Below are positions 49,968 to 59,712 of a stretch of 64,000 nucleotides of DNA, one piece after another. Position 1 is the first letter of the stretch. Each line of letters begins with the position of its first letter. The DNA is from Cellvibrio sp. KY-GH-1 (GTDB lineage: Bacteria > Pseudomonadota > Gammaproteobacteria > Pseudomonadales > Cellvibrionaceae): positions 1,674,001 through 1,738,000 of the forward strand of contig NZ_CP031728.1 of the NCBI RefSeq assembly GCF_008806975.1. The letters are read 5' to 3'. Below the pieces are notes generated by a model. The model worked only from the letters and a program-made list of their open reading frames with translations. It searched no databases and had not been told where the DNA came from. The position numbers were made by a program, and so were the translations under genes.

Positions 49968-51488
49968 TTAAACTGGCATTGCCTTACAATATTTGTTGAT
50001 CAATTCTTGATGCGAAGGCATTGCTGCGACTTTTTTATGGACATCGTCTCTCAAGAAGGCCAGAAAACCTTTCAACTCCTTTTCTTCCATCATGTCGACG
50101 ACCGGATGGTATGCCGCGGGCATAATGCCCTGCCCCATCATGACCTGAACCCAGGAGTCGTTTAAAAACAACTCTTTGTCTTCGAGCATGATGGTGCCGG
50201 TATCTTTGAATAACTTGATTCGACGCGCCAGTATTTCAGGGATTTCCATGTTCTTACAATAACGCCAAAATTCCGTATCCTCCCGTTGGGTTGCGTGGTA
50301 ATGCAATATCACAAAATTGCGCGCACGATCCATTTCTTCACTGGATTGCCGATTAAACTCATCCACATTCGACATGGAAATTTCATGCTGTGGGAAGTAT
50401 CGCAGTAAGCGATAAATGGTAGACATGGCTAAATGAATGGAGGTAGATTCAAGCGGTTCCAAGAAACCTGATGCAAGCCCGACGGCAATACAGTTTTTAT
50501 TCCAGGCCTTTATACGGCGACCTGTTTTATATTTAATCACGCGCGGCTCAGTGACCGGGCGACCTTCCAAATTGCTCATTAGCGTGTTGATGGCTTCATC
50601 ATCGGATACATGCCGACTGGAAAAGACCAAACCATTTCCGGTTCTGTGTTGCAGCGGTATACGCCACTGCCAGCCAAAATCGTGCGCTATTGATTGAGTA
50701 TAGGGCCGTGGCGAGTGCACGTTTTCCGTTTGCAGTGCAATGGCAGAATCACAGGGGAGATAATGACCGTAAGGCACATAGGGTGTGTTTAACGCACCAT
50801 CGATCAGCATGGCTTTGAAACCGGTGCAGTCCAAAAATAAATCGCCGGCTATTGTTTGCCCATCCTTCAATAACAACGAGTCAATATAACCATTCTCTGG
50901 CGAAACATTGACTCTCTCAATAAATCCTTCAATTTGTTTGACGCCGAGTTTTACAGAAAACGCTTTTAAATAGTCCGCATATAAATTGGCGTCGAAATGG
51001 TAGGCATAGTTTACCCCATCATTTTCGCCACTACATTTCTCCAACCTTGCCGCTTTAGACTCAGGGCAGTAATCGCCAAACGGAATGTTTATACCGTATT
51101 TTTTTCCAGCCATCCAAAAATGTTGGAATTGACATGCCCAGCACTCTTTTCCAGTAAGACCAAACGAGTGAAAATATTTATCCCCTTTATTCGCCCAGTT
51201 ACTGAATTCAATTCCTAATTTAAAGGTGCCTTGTACATTTGCCATCAGCTCCATGTCATTAATGCCCAGGAGCTTATGAAATACTCGCAGGGTGGGAATA
51301 GTTGCCTCACCCACACCAATTCGTCCAATTTCGGGGGATTCAATCAGGGTGATGTCGAGATTTTTTCCGAGCACCTTGGCGATGGCCGCCGCTGCCAACC
51401 AGCCGGAAGTGCCGCCACCGGCAATTACAATTTTACGAATAGAGTTCACTGCTGTATGTTCGGTCATTTCTTCGCTCATATTCATCAA
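49968..51488 (-). CDS. Tryptophan-halogenase-family flavoprotein
   Basis: 506 residues. FAD site GGGTSGW (24-30), signature WQWRIP (273-278; family WxWxIP), the position-specific lysine in GTFKLG (K90) and glutamate in EPLEST (E347), matching the residues of PrnA that handle hypochlorite. It could halogenate an aromatic substrate with FADH2, chloride or bromide and O2. In TonB-receptor loci of polysaccharide-degrading proteobacteria these proteins are common and their substrate is unknown. A flavin reductase is not adjacent. 16 bases after sapC in the operon. Confidence 0.9.
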   Translation of the reverse strand: MMNMSEEMTEHTAVNSIRKIVIAGGGTSGWLAAAAIAKVLGKNLDITLIESPEIGRIGVGEATIPTLRVFHKLLGINDMELMANVQGTFKLGIEFSNWANKGDKYFHSFGLTGKECWACQFQHFWMAGKKYGINIPFGDYCPESKAARLEKCSGENDGVNYAYHFDANLYADYLKAFSVKLGVKQIEGFIERVNVSPENGYIDSLLLKDGQTIAGDLFLDCTGFKAMLIDGALNTPYVPYGHYLPCDSAIALQTENVHSPRPYTQSIAHDFGWQWRIPLQHRTGNGLVFSSRHVSDDEAINTLMSNLEGRPVTEPRVIKYKTGRRIKAWNKNCIAVGLASGFLEPLESTSIHLAMSTIYRLLRYFPQHEISMSNVDEFNRQSSEEMDRARNFVILHYHATQREDTEFWRYCKNMEIPEILARRIKLFKDTGTIMLEDKELFLNDSWVQVMMGQGIMPAAYHPVVDMMEEKELKGFLAFLRDDVHKKVAAMPSHQELINKYCKAMPV

Positions 51489-51504
51489 TGTGAAGCATGC
51501 TAAC

Positions 51505-52221
51505 TTACTTCATTTTTGCATTTTTGATATCAATCAAACCCTGAATGTTATTTACAGAGTCAGCAACATTGTACGCAAGCGATAAGAAACCCGATTTGTG
51601 TAGCTCCACCACAGCAGCACTTTCCAATGCCATTAATTTTTCAAGATGCACGGTATATCCGGCATCGAACTTAACGGTAGTACCACTCGATAAATCAATT
51701 TCCAGCATAACCCGCTCAAGCAGATCGTATTTTAAAAAGGCGTCAACCATCGCTTCAAGCGACTCTGAACCTGTATGACTCGATGACAATACATCTCTTA
51801 TTTTATTGAGCGTGTCGGAAGCGCTACCATCTGCATTAAACAGGGCGGCCCCTGCATTTTGCTGAATTCTTGAATCATTGAGATCCGCATAAATTGCCAG
51901 GCGCTGCTCCCCCTCTTGTTGCTGGAGACCAATCAGAAACGGACCCTGCCTCACGGCGAGTGGAATATAACGAGCACTCCAAGCCGAACTCTCGTTAAGG
52001 AAGAGATTTTCATGCTCCTCAAATCCCAGTAAAACTACCGGTAAAAAACGACCCGTCTCAGCGTCTTTGCGAAATAGAATCGGGTATTCTCGCTGAGCCT
52101 TGGCAAACTCATTGGGCAATATCACCATCGCACCTACCTGGTGACCATAGTCAGCACCGAATTTTTCCACATACCCAAGAGCATTATGCTGTGCAGCGTT
52201 TAGCGGTTGAAAATCTTTCAT
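51505..52221 (-). CDS. SapC-family protein
   Basis: 238 residues from ATG 52221; the frame is open 20 codons more, into the terminator hairpin, and that part is rejected. Matches the SapC family: N-terminal AAQHNALGYVEKFG, EFAKAQREYPILFRKD, VVLLGFEEHENLFL, and RYIPLAVRQGPF. Named after a Campylobacter S-layer protein, but in this setting (TonB receptor and halogenase neighbours) its function is unknown and it lacks a signal peptide. First gene of the three-gene operon. Confidence 0.85.
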   Translation of the reverse strand: MKDFQPLNAAQHNALGYVEKFGADYGHQVGAMVILPNEFAKAQREYPILFRKDAETGRFLPVVLLGFEEHENLFLNESSAWSARYIPLAVRQGPFLIGLQQQEGEQRLAIYADLNDSRIQQNAGAALFNADGSASDTLNKIRDVLSSSHTGSESLEAMVDAFLKYDLLERVMLEIDLSSGTTVKFDAGYTVHLEKLMALESAAVVELHKSGFLSLAYNVADSVNNIQGLIDIKNAKMK

Positions 52222-52265
52222 TCTATTGCCCGTTTTTCTTCTATTAACTAAAAAGGAACCACCTA

Positions 52266-52296
52266 AAAAAGTGCCGCTCATAGAGCGGCACTTTTT
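52266..52296 (-). terminator. Strong hairpin between the TonB receptor and sapC
   Basis: A perfect 14-bp stem (52266-52279 with 52283-52296; core AGTGCCGCTC/GAGCGGCACT) with a three-base loop, A run on one side and T run on the other. It ends most receptor transcripts; the sapC operon would then depend on read-through or its own start. Confidence 0.93.
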
Positions 52297-52320
52297 ATGA
52301 CTACCATCAACTACTAACGA

Positions 52321-55300
52321 TTAGAAATTGTAACGCGCTGACAGCGCATAACGAGCTTCCAATATGTCGATGTATCTTACTTGGTTTTGTGTGCGGCCAT
52401 AGGTTTTCTTATCCTCAGCCAACACGTTGGTACCTTCAAACGAGACGGTTAAGTCTTCAGTAACTTTGTAACCCACGTTGAAGTCAACCTGACCATAGTC
52501 ATCGGTAAACTCAGGCTCACCACCACCAACGTTCGCACTGCTCAAGAACTTATCGCGCCAGTTGTACGCAATACGCGCTTGCCATTGGTCGTTTTCATAG
52601 ATACCGATCAAGTTTGCCGAATCACTTAAGCCAGTTAACGCAAATTGCGTCGCAGAGCCTGGTTCTGCATAAAGGTCGTAGCTGATGCTGCCGTTAACAA
52701 CGGTGTAGTTCGCTTGAATACCAAAACCACTATCACCGAAGAAGTGCTGGCCTGCAAATTCCCAACCGTTCAACACAGCGTCTTTCGAGTTGGTAGGCAT
52801 GGAGGTGATATTGGTAACGCCTGGGTCACCCGCGACAGCCACAATATCTACACCATCTTTATACAACTGGTAACCAGCCTCAGTGCCAGAAGCGAGACCT
52901 CCTGCACCACACAATTGCGCGGCCTTGGTATTGATACAGCCATTATCAGTACCATTCATTCTCGCAACTTGCTCGAACAGGTTACGCTCATTCACTGCAA
53001 TACCAGCAGCAGTCAATGCAGCTGCCGCTGCGCGCGCGCGCGGACCATTACTTGGATCCAGGGTGCCAGCGTAAGTCACGTTACTTTCTTCGGTACCAAT
53101 GAAGTTAGGTACGCGCTTGTCGAAGAAACCAATAGACACATAATCGGTATCGTTGAAGTAATACTCAACCGAGAAGTCGATGTTGTTGGATTCAATAGGT
53201 TTCAGCTTAACGTTACCGTCACTGCTGGTACCCAGCGAACCACCAGCTAACAATGGACCACCTCTTGGCGCATTACCGGCCGCACCCATTTGCAGATCGT
53301 TGTAGTTTGCACGGGAAATCGTTTTACTGCTGGATGCACGTGCAATCAAATCATCACTAATATGGAAAGTTAAGTCCAAATTAGGCAGCACATTGGTGTA
53401 ATCGTATTTGCTAACGGTGTAAGGCAGCGAGCCAGCGGCACCGATCGCCTCATTGTTGAAGTCTCTATCGGATGTCCAGGTGATTTTTCTTGGAGAAACA
53501 CGTGAGTAGGACTCTACATCGGTAGTTTCGTAGCGAAGACCTGCCGATACATCCACTTCCATTCCACCCAGGTTACCGGTGAGGTTAGTTTCAACGTAAG
53601 CGGCCTGAACATCTTCAACAATCTTACGGTCTGTACTGTCAGTTTTGTTAGCGGCGTAAGGAATTTTATCCGGTGAATCAGCAAACATTGCCTCAGCCAC
53701 CGCATTGAAGTTGGTCACGCGCACACCGGTAATATTGGATGTTGCTTTGCTGCCGTTGTTGCCCGCTTTGGTGAACAGATCTTTGGCGCCAGCTGACAAG
53801 TTAGAGTTATAGCCATCAAAATAATCATTGAAGTTAATTAACTCGAACCAGTCAGGGTTAATATCACCCGGAGCCATAACGCTCCATCCGCCTCTCATGG
53901 TGGCATTACCAATGTCGGATTGCTTTTGAATCGATTCGGTTTGCAGTGAGCTCAGACCAAAGTTGATGGAACCCGACTCAGAAAACTCGTACTTACCGGA
54001 AACCTTGGCTTCTTCAACATCTTGCCAGGCGCGAGCGTTAACCAACTGGCTAATGGTGGAGCCCACATCACTTTTCTTGATCTCACCGTTTTGTACAACG
54101 CTGGCAATCAAAGGCAGATCACCGCTCATATCCAAACCTTGAGCCAACAAGGTATTTACACCGATACCCAAGGTCACGTTTGAGCCGGGTGCCGCATAAG
54201 GAGTTGCACTGGATTCAGCCTTGTGAACATCGAGCGCAAAACTCAATTCATCACTTGCTTGATAGGCCAAGTTAAAACCTACGTCATCCAATTTGTTTTC
54301 AGCTGAACGCAAGGAGTTTTTCAGCGCGATATCGCGCGGCGCGCCAGTTGGGTTCGCCTGCCACACATACAGCGGTGATTTACTGATTGAGCTGTCATCC
54401 CACTGCACAGCATTCGTTGGCCATGCACCATCAGAGAACCACAAGGAGTAAATCGCTTGTTGCGATTCCACTTTGGTTTTTACACTCAGAACATCCAGTG
54501 TGGCGGTAAGGGCTTCAGTTGGACGGAATTGCAAGGTCAACAAGGCGTTATCACGCTCACGTGTTGTATCCGTGTGAAAAAAGTTCGCTTCTTGAAGACG
54601 CGTCGCCAAGTCGCCTGTGCCAGGTACGTTAGGCGTCGCCTTGGTTGGCTCGTTAACAACAACAGCACCGGGAGTATAACCACTGTTAAAAATGTCGCCG
54701 CCGGCGTAGCGCTGTAACTTATCACCCCAACCACTGTTCGCATAACCCGAACGACCGCTGTCACGCTCTTGGTGAGCCAGCGACAAGGACGCACCGAACA
54801 TATCATTTGACCAGCTGGCAAAACCAGACAGCTCTGGTGTAACGTCATCGCCAACGTCGTTAGATTCGTCGTACAGCGCCTTTCCACCAATAGTGGCTTT
54901 GAAGCCATCGTAATCAAATGGTTTAGCGGTTGAGAGGTTCACCGTTGCACCAATACCACCGGTAGGAACGCTTGCCTTACCGGTTTTATAAACCTGAACA
55001 CCATTCACTGACTCAGAAGCAATGTTGCTCATATCAAATGAACGGGTGCTATCAACGCCACCACCTTCACCGATAGACGCTGATGACAATTGACGTCCGT
55101 TCAGGGTTACCAAGTTGTAAGCTGGACCGAAACCACGTGAAGTGAGCTTAGATCCTTCACCGTCAGTACGATCAATCGAAATACCGGTGATACGCTGTAA
55201 TGATTCAGCCAGGTTAGAATCCGGCATTTTACCGAGGTCTTCTGAAGAAATCGCATCAACAACGCCTGGTGAGTTACGTTTGACATCCACCGCACGAGTC

Positions 55301-55443
55301 AACGACGCGCGAATACCAGTCACCATTACTTCTTCTACTGAACCATCTTCCTGTGCAAATGCGACGCTACTGAAACCTGCTGCCATGACCGATGCAACAG
55401 TGGTAGCAATCACTTTCTTTTTAAATGTCATTGGGTTTTGCAT
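52321..55443 (-). CDS. TonB-dependent receptor, large (CAZyme-type)
   Basis: 1040 residues from ATG 55443 (GAGGA nine bases upstream); a frame 23 codons longer is rejected. Signal peptide ending VAFAQ-ED, then a TonB-box-like EEVMVTGIRASLTRAVDVKR, plug (SEDLGKMPDSNLAESLQRIT, SRGFGPAYNLVTLNGRQLSS) and a long barrel with the terminal phenylalanine (YALSARYNF). The size and plug wording are those of receptors that import oligosaccharides or other nutrients in Xanthomonas, Caulobacter and Cellvibrio. Cotranscription with SapC and the halogenase is limited by a strong terminator. The neighbouring chitinase makes chito-oligosaccharides a candidate substrate; not proven. Confidence 0.92.
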   Translation of the reverse strand: MQNPMTFKKKVIATTVASVMAAGFSSVAFAQEDGSVEEVMVTGIRASLTRAVDVKRNSPGVVDAISSEDLGKMPDSNLAESLQRITGISIDRTDGEGSKLTSRGFGPAYNLVTLNGRQLSSASIGEGGGVDSTRSFDMSNIASESVNGVQVYKTGKASVPTGGIGATVNLSTAKPFDYDGFKATIGGKALYDESNDVGDDVTPELSGFASWSNDMFGASLSLAHQERDSGRSGYANSGWGDKLQRYAGGDIFNSGYTPGAVVVNEPTKATPNVPGTGDLATRLQEANFFHTDTTRERDNALLTLQFRPTEALTATLDVLSVKTKVESQQAIYSLWFSDGAWPTNAVQWDDSSISKSPLYVWQANPTGAPRDIALKNSLRSAENKLDDVGFNLAYQASDELSFALDVHKAESSATPYAAPGSNVTLGIGVNTLLAQGLDMSGDLPLIASVVQNGEIKKSDVGSTISQLVNARAWQDVEEAKVSGKYEFSESGSINFGLSSLQTESIQKQSDIGNATMRGGWSVMAPGDINPDWFELINFNDYFDGYNSNLSAGAKDLFTKAGNNGSKATSNITGVRVTNFNAVAEAMFADSPDKIPYAANKTDSTDRKIVEDVQAAYVETNLTGNLGGMEVDVSAGLRYETTDVESYSRVSPRKITWTSDRDFNNEAIGAAGSLPYTVSKYDYTNVLPNLDLTFHISDDLIARASSSKTISRANYNDLQMGAAGNAPRGGPLLAGGSLGTSSDGNVKLKPIESNNIDFSVEYYFNDTDYVSIGFFDKRVPNFIGTEESNVTYAGTLDPSNGPRARAAAAALTAAGIAVNERNLFEQVARMNGTDNGCINTKAAQLCGAGGLASGTEAGYQLYKDGVDIVAVAGDPGVTNITSMPTNSKDAVLNGWEFAGQHFFGDSGFGIQANYTVVNGSISYDLYAEPGSATQFALTGLSDSANLIGIYENDQWQARIAYNWRDKFLSSANVGGGEPEFTDDYGQVDFNVGYKVTEDLTVSFEGTNVLAEDKKTYGRTQNQVRYIDILEARYALSARYNF

Positions 55444-55863
55444 GAACTTAATCCTCGAACCGTTATTGTTATCGTAACTCGCTGTAGTGCGGGTGCCTCC
55501 GCAGGGTGACAACCCTAAGCCAGTTACCTCACTGGTCTTGCTTATTTAGGGATCAGTAATAGAGACCTACTACTAATCCCGAGGCTATCTTCACGAGTTC
55601 ATTCAAAACAGGCGTCCGAGTAGACTTCAATTCGGGAAGGTGGGAAGTTCGAAAGAAAGTGTTTTACTAGTATGAGCAAAATTCCTTTTTAATCAGACAG
55701 TTAAAAAATCATATTTTAAAAAATGGGACAGACTTTTTGATTTTAGGGTTGAATTGAAACAGGTTCTGGGAAACTTCCCATATTTGTACGCCGAAAAAAT
55801 GGACAAAAAAGCCCGGCAACTGCTGCAGCTGCCGGGCTTTTTGCGTGCTTTTCGCGACTAAAA
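55444..55863. other. Intergenic region: receptor leader, palindrome and dps terminator
   Basis: No gene. An imperfect palindrome (55549-55562 with 55567-55580, 12 of 14 pairs, GGGATCAGTAATAG...CTAATCCC) lies about 106 bases before the receptor start and could be its operator. The remainder is A+T-rich. Confidence 0.5.
55805..55842 (-). terminator. Terminator of dps
   Basis: GCCCGGCA (55811-55818) pairs with TGCCGGGC (55830-55837), an A run before it on the plus strand and a T run after, so it works in both directions. It lies about 20 bases beyond the dps stop. Confidence 0.9.
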
Positions 55864-56331
55864 TTATTCAAGCAAGCTGCGCAACATCCAGGCCGTTTTT
55901 TCGTGAAGCTGGATACGCTGGGTAAGTAAATCAGCCGTGGCTTCATCCTGTGCCGACTCCACCACTGGATACAGTGAGCGCGCGGTGCGTACGACTGCCT
56001 CTTGCCCTTCCACCAACAACTTGATCATTTCCTGAGCTTTGGGAATCCCCTCCTCTTCTTTAATACTGCTCAGCGCTGCATATTGTTTATAAGTTCCCGG
56101 CGCAGGAAACCCCAGAGAACGAATGCGCTCAGCAACCAAATCCACCGCCAGCGCCAGCTCGGTGTATTGCGTTTCAAACATTAAATGTAAGGTTTGGAAC
56201 ATAGGGCCGGTTACGTTCCAATGGAAATTATGCGTTTTGAGATAAAGCGTATAGGTATCCGCCAACAGCCGGGATAAACCCTGCGCAATTTCCTCGCGCT
56301 GAACCTGGGAAATTCCAATATCAATATTCAT
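55864..56331 (-). CDS. dps: Dps-family DNA-binding ferritin
   Basis: 155 residues. The twelve-subunit shell oxidises and stores iron with peroxide, protecting DNA in stress. Ferroxidase motif [14 protein letters not shown] with downstream [20 protein letters not shown]; the N-terminus lacks the lysine-rich DNA-binding tail of E. coli Dps, so DNA binding may be weak. AAGGAG lies before the ATG. Single gene with a terminator; peroxide or starvation control is likely by analogy only. Confidence 0.95.
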   Translation of the reverse strand: MNIDIGISQVQREEIAQGLSRLLADTYTLYLKTHNFHWNVTGPMFQTLHLMFETQYTELALAVDLVAERIRSLGFPAPGTYKQYAALSSIKEEEGIPKAQEMIKLLVEGQEAVVRTARSLYPVVESAQDEATADLLTQRIQLHEKTAWMLRSLLE

Positions 56332-56433
56332 AGTGACTCCTTAGCCATGCACTTACGTTGAGTTAACTGAACTATAGATACAGACACCCGCAGCAGCCAT
56401 TTGGTTTTACTTATGGCCCGGATAAAAACTTTT

Positions 56434-56898
56434 TCAGGTCTGTTGATAGCCCATCAATACCCAATCGCGACCGCGCGTGCGGTAGCGCGAATGAATAGCA
56501 GCAATATCGGCCGGGCAATGGTGTGGGTCGCGTTCAAACGTCAAGCGCGTATAAAAATCAGTCAAATGTGGCAGTGCAAAGCAATAACACCCCCGTGGAG
56601 CGAGAAGTGGTTTAACCTGATTCAGCAAGCGGGATGCCAACCCATTTCCTCGATATTCGGGAGCCACCAGTAAATTGCGCAGCCAGTAATGGCCGGAACT
56701 CTGGGGAACGAAGCGCGCAGCACCAGCCCATTCCCCTGCGGGCGATGACAACACAAATACCCGCTCCTGAGGAGCGCATTTGACCTTATAGCCAAAGGAA
56801 CGATAAAAACGGTCCGCCAGCGCGAGGCGCGCAGGCTCAAGCGATAACAATAAAAATGCGGATTCGTTAATGGTTGAGGAAGGCTCGCACACAGACAT
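56434..56898 (-). CDS. GNAT-family N-acetyltransferase
   Basis: 154 residues. The acetyl-CoA-binding motif is visible: LRNLLVAPEYRGNGLASRLL (about 91-110), with the R-G-N-G-x-A signature. Substrate unknown. The start ATG (56898) overlaps the stop of the VWA-protein gene (TGATG), so the two are translated in a coupled manner. Confidence 0.9.
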   Translation of the reverse strand: MSVCEPSSTINESAFLLLSLEPARLALADRFYRSFGYKVKCAPQERVFVLSSPAGEWAGAARFVPQSSGHYWLRNLLVAPEYRGNGLASRLLNQVKPLLAPRGCYCFALPHLTDFYTRLTFERDPHHCPADIAAIHSRYRTRGRDWVLMGYQQT

Positions 56899-58895
56899 CA
56901 GGTTTTATCTTTATCGCCGGGTTCTTCCATATTATCTAACGGGAACAAATTATCGGCCATCAAATCATCAGCCATTTTCATTTCTCCCTCGGCACTGTCA
57001 TTCATGGGAATGGTGCCCATGTCGGACTCATCGGATACATCAATCACCGTTTTTTCTGCTGGAGCAGCAGCTGGCTTTTTCAAACTGTTAATGTCTGTTT
57101 TAAGGGTTTTCTCAATTTCATCACTATCGTCTTTATCTTTGCCGCCCGCAATTAAACGGTAAACAAAGTAGCCCAGGATAATCACCAATATATTGCCAAC
57201 GCCTATGCCTACGTAGAGCCAAAGGTTGGAATCTTCCTCCGTGGCTTCTGGTTCTGGCGCAGAATCGACCTTTTCTACCACAGCGTCACTGGATGCTGAG
57301 GATGAAGCAGCCACTGAACTTGCTGGTTGCTCGGCAGCTAATACACTGGCTTCATCGGGAAAATAAAAGCTATCCGCTTTAATTGTTTCCGTGAGTGGAC
57401 TGCCGTCGATTTGTTTACCAGCAACACTTAAGCTGATGTCGTAGTGCGCGGTTTGCACCGGAGTAAATGAGAATTCCCAGCGCTCATTGCCAATGGTATT
57501 TAAATCGCGCTCCAAATTATTCGCTTTAGAGTTTTTAATAATTGCTTTCACTGTGGTTGCGCCTACATCCACAGTTTCCACATCAGCGATCAGTTTATAG
57601 CCATACACCTTTTTACCGCTGGACTCATCGATCGTTTTTTCCAGCTTGAACGCAGAATCAGAGATATTCAGGTGATGGATAAATTCGCGCTTGAACGTTT
57701 TGCCGTCGATCAGAATTTTTACGTCGAACTCACCCTGCCCAGCAAAACCTTCCAGTTTTTGATGGAAAACACCATCGTCCGGCGTTCCCATGGTTAGTGT
57801 GGTCGATTTAACTTCAGGACTATCACCACCGGAGGTAAGCACCTCCCCGGTTAACACACCAAGGAAATCCTTATTGATAATCGTGTTGCCGTTTTCCTGA
57901 AACGAATAAGCTAAATCCAGCGACTGACCGGATTTAATATTGCTTTTCATCGGCTGCACGGTCAGCTGTAAATTGCTCACTACGGTGACGCGACTACCTG
58001 GAGCCATCTCGGTTTTTACTTTCCACTGACCCGCCAGCGGTGATTGCACGGTTATCAGATCGTATTTATCCGTGCGATACCAATTTACATTATGTTTAGG
58101 GTCCGTGCCGCTAAACTCTTTGCCATCCGGGGCAACAATAATCGTTGCTGGAACTTCAGCGCGCCGAAAAATCAACGCGGTAAATTCCTGGATACTGCTA
58201 TCGACTAAAAAACCATTTTCGTCCAAAGGGACGCGTTCCGCTGGAACCGCTTGATCAAAAATGCGCAGAAAAGTGCTCATTAACTCATCTGCAGTGTCAG
58301 CGACTTCTGAAATACCGTCAGTAGCCATGGAGAGCTTTTTCATCAATTCCTGATCAGAGTCGCCCGAAAGAGCAATGGTGTGAATCCGGTAATCGGAGGC
58401 TTTTAAACGCGGTAAAATTTCGGTGAGTACGCGTTTGCGTTCATTCAAATTCACCACCGCTTCTTTGCTGATATCAACTACCCCATCTGTTAGCAAAATA
58501 ATGTTGCGGCGATAGTCTTTAGCGGGGTTTGCGTAATCTTCAGCGGCCTTATCCAAGGCACCGCCGATATTAGTAAACATAGCGATAGAATTGATGGTGC
58601 TGGCTTTTTGCGAGCCATCGGTGCGCCACGCCTGGTCCACAACACGATGCGGCACCAACATATTCACTGACTGGCCAAAGGTCCAGATACCAGCTTTGCT
58701 GTTATCCGGAAGCAACCGCACTATTAAATCCACTGCCGGCTTGCGCAGATTTTGGGGGTCGGTTTTCTTCATGCTGCCGGATATATCAATTACCACGCGC
58801 ACATCTGCTGGCAAGGGCTTGGCAATTTCCTCAGCCCACAGAGGGGAGGATAAGAGCAGCGCGGCAGAAACCAGGGCGAAACACAGCTGGCGCAT
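56898..58895 (-). CDS. VWA-domain membrane protein (TIGR03503-like)
   Basis: 665 residues. Signal peptide about 1-21 (SPLWA-EE), von Willebrand A domain (about 30-215) with the MIDAS motif DISGS (37-41), a TNIGGALD threonine and LLTDGVVD, then Ig-like beta domains (about 230-525). A serine-rich stretch precedes a single C-terminal membrane helix (about 558-580), and a charged cytosolic tail follows. The family is known in Shewanella/Vibrio relatives as a conserved protein of unknown function; probably a surface or periplasmic binding protein. First of a two-gene unit with the acetyltransferase. Confidence 0.88.
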   Translation of the reverse strand: MRQLCFALVSAALLLSSPLWAEEIAKPLPADVRVVIDISGSMKKTDPQNLRKPAVDLIVRLLPDNSKAGIWTFGQSVNMLVPHRVVDQAWRTDGSQKASTINSIAMFTNIGGALDKAAEDYANPAKDYRRNIILLTDGVVDISKEAVVNLNERKRVLTEILPRLKASDYRIHTIALSGDSDQELMKKLSMATDGISEVADTADELMSTFLRIFDQAVPAERVPLDENGFLVDSSIQEFTALIFRRAEVPATIIVAPDGKEFSGTDPKHNVNWYRTDKYDLITVQSPLAGQWKVKTEMAPGSRVTVVSNLQLTVQPMKSNIKSGQSLDLAYSFQENGNTIINKDFLGVLTGEVLTSGGDSPEVKSTTLTMGTPDDGVFHQKLEGFAGQGEFDVKILIDGKTFKREFIHHLNISDSAFKLEKTIDESSGKKVYGYKLIADVETVDVGATTVKAIIKNSKANNLERDLNTIGNERWEFSFTPVQTAHYDISLSVAGKQIDGSPLTETIKADSFYFPDEASVLAAEQPASSVAASSSASSDAVVEKVDSAPEPEATEEDSNLWLYVGIGVGNILVIILGYFVYRLIAGGKDKDDSDEIEKTLKTDINSLKKPAAAPAEKTVIDVSDESDMGTIPMNDSAEGEMKMADDLMADNLFPLDNMEEPGDKDKT

Positions 58896-59055
58896 GGGGA
58901 TTCCTGTTAATCAATTGGCGTGTACAACAGGCAGGCAAAGCTCGCCCACTCTGGATGTTATTGCCATTAGTTATAGCAGCCGTGAGCCAATTCGCCATTT
59001 TTGACAGGACTGGAATTTGTAAAAAACGGTAGCGTGATAAATCATTTCGCCGGGA

Positions 59056-59086
59056 AAAATAAAAAGCCAGCACGAAGCTGGCTTTT
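59056..59086 (-). terminator. Terminator after the 166-residue membrane protein gene
   Basis: AAAAGCCAGC (59062-59071) pairs with GCTGGCTTTT (59077-59086), loop ACGAA, T run on the minus strand. Confidence 0.9.
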
Positions 59087-59117
59087 GCAGATATGGGGTA
59101 CGAAGAAGAAACAGTAT

Positions 59118-59618
59118 TTAGCGAATCGCGCGAATCGGTTCTTCATGGAGGAGCTCATCGCGCGCGAGACGCTCCTCGCGCGACAACCCGCGACCTGAAT
59201 TCCGATCCGCTCGCCGTTGATTGTAGTTATAGTCTTCCTCATCTTCATAACTGTTTTGCTGATACGGATGATAATCCTCCTGATGTTTGGAGCGTTTGCC
59301 ACGCGTAAGCATTTGGTAAATCAATGACAGTACCTGCGCCAACGCCCAAATCCCCAACATAACTTTCAACAGTGGTTTAATCGTCGCAAAGCCACCGTCA
59401 AAATAACCAAACACCAAGGTATAGACGCCGGGAGCCATGATCATTTTCTCAGCATCGATGGCGTAAGGAGTAAATAGAATCACCATCACCGTGATAACAA
59501 AGAAATGCGTAACCACACGCCCCAGACGACGAAACAGCAACCAGGCAGCCAAAGTGCAACCCAGCGCCCCAGCAAGGTACAACGCCCAGGCATATTGGTA
59601 TTCAGTGATATTTTCCAT
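59118..59618 (-). CDS. Membrane protein, unknown function
   Basis: 166 residues. Hydrophobic segments at about 11-29, 34-51, 60-76 and 83-104, followed by a strongly charged cytosolic tail (about 107-166) with Tyr/Glu/Arg-rich runs (YEDEEDYNYNQRRADRN). Not a recognised family. It is transcribed alone; the terminator lies right after it. Confidence 0.7.
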   Translation of the reverse strand: MENITEYQYAWALYLAGALGCTLAAWLLFRRLGRVVTHFFVITVMVILFTPYAIDAEKMIMAPGVYTLVFGYFDGGFATIKPLLKVMLGIWALAQVLSLIYQMLTRGKRSKHQEDYHPYQQNSYEDEEDYNYNQRRADRNSGRGLSREERLARDELLHEEPIRAIR

Positions 59619-59712
59619 TAGCTAAATCTCCGGAGCTTTATTGCTACAAGCGTCATAGCTGCAACAGCCATTAATACAAACTCATTTACTAAAAACTGCT
59701 TTAACACAACTA

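Noticed and set aside
55743..55946. 67-codon minus-strand frame after dps
   Set aside because: Overlaps dps in another frame and contains the terminator hairpin.
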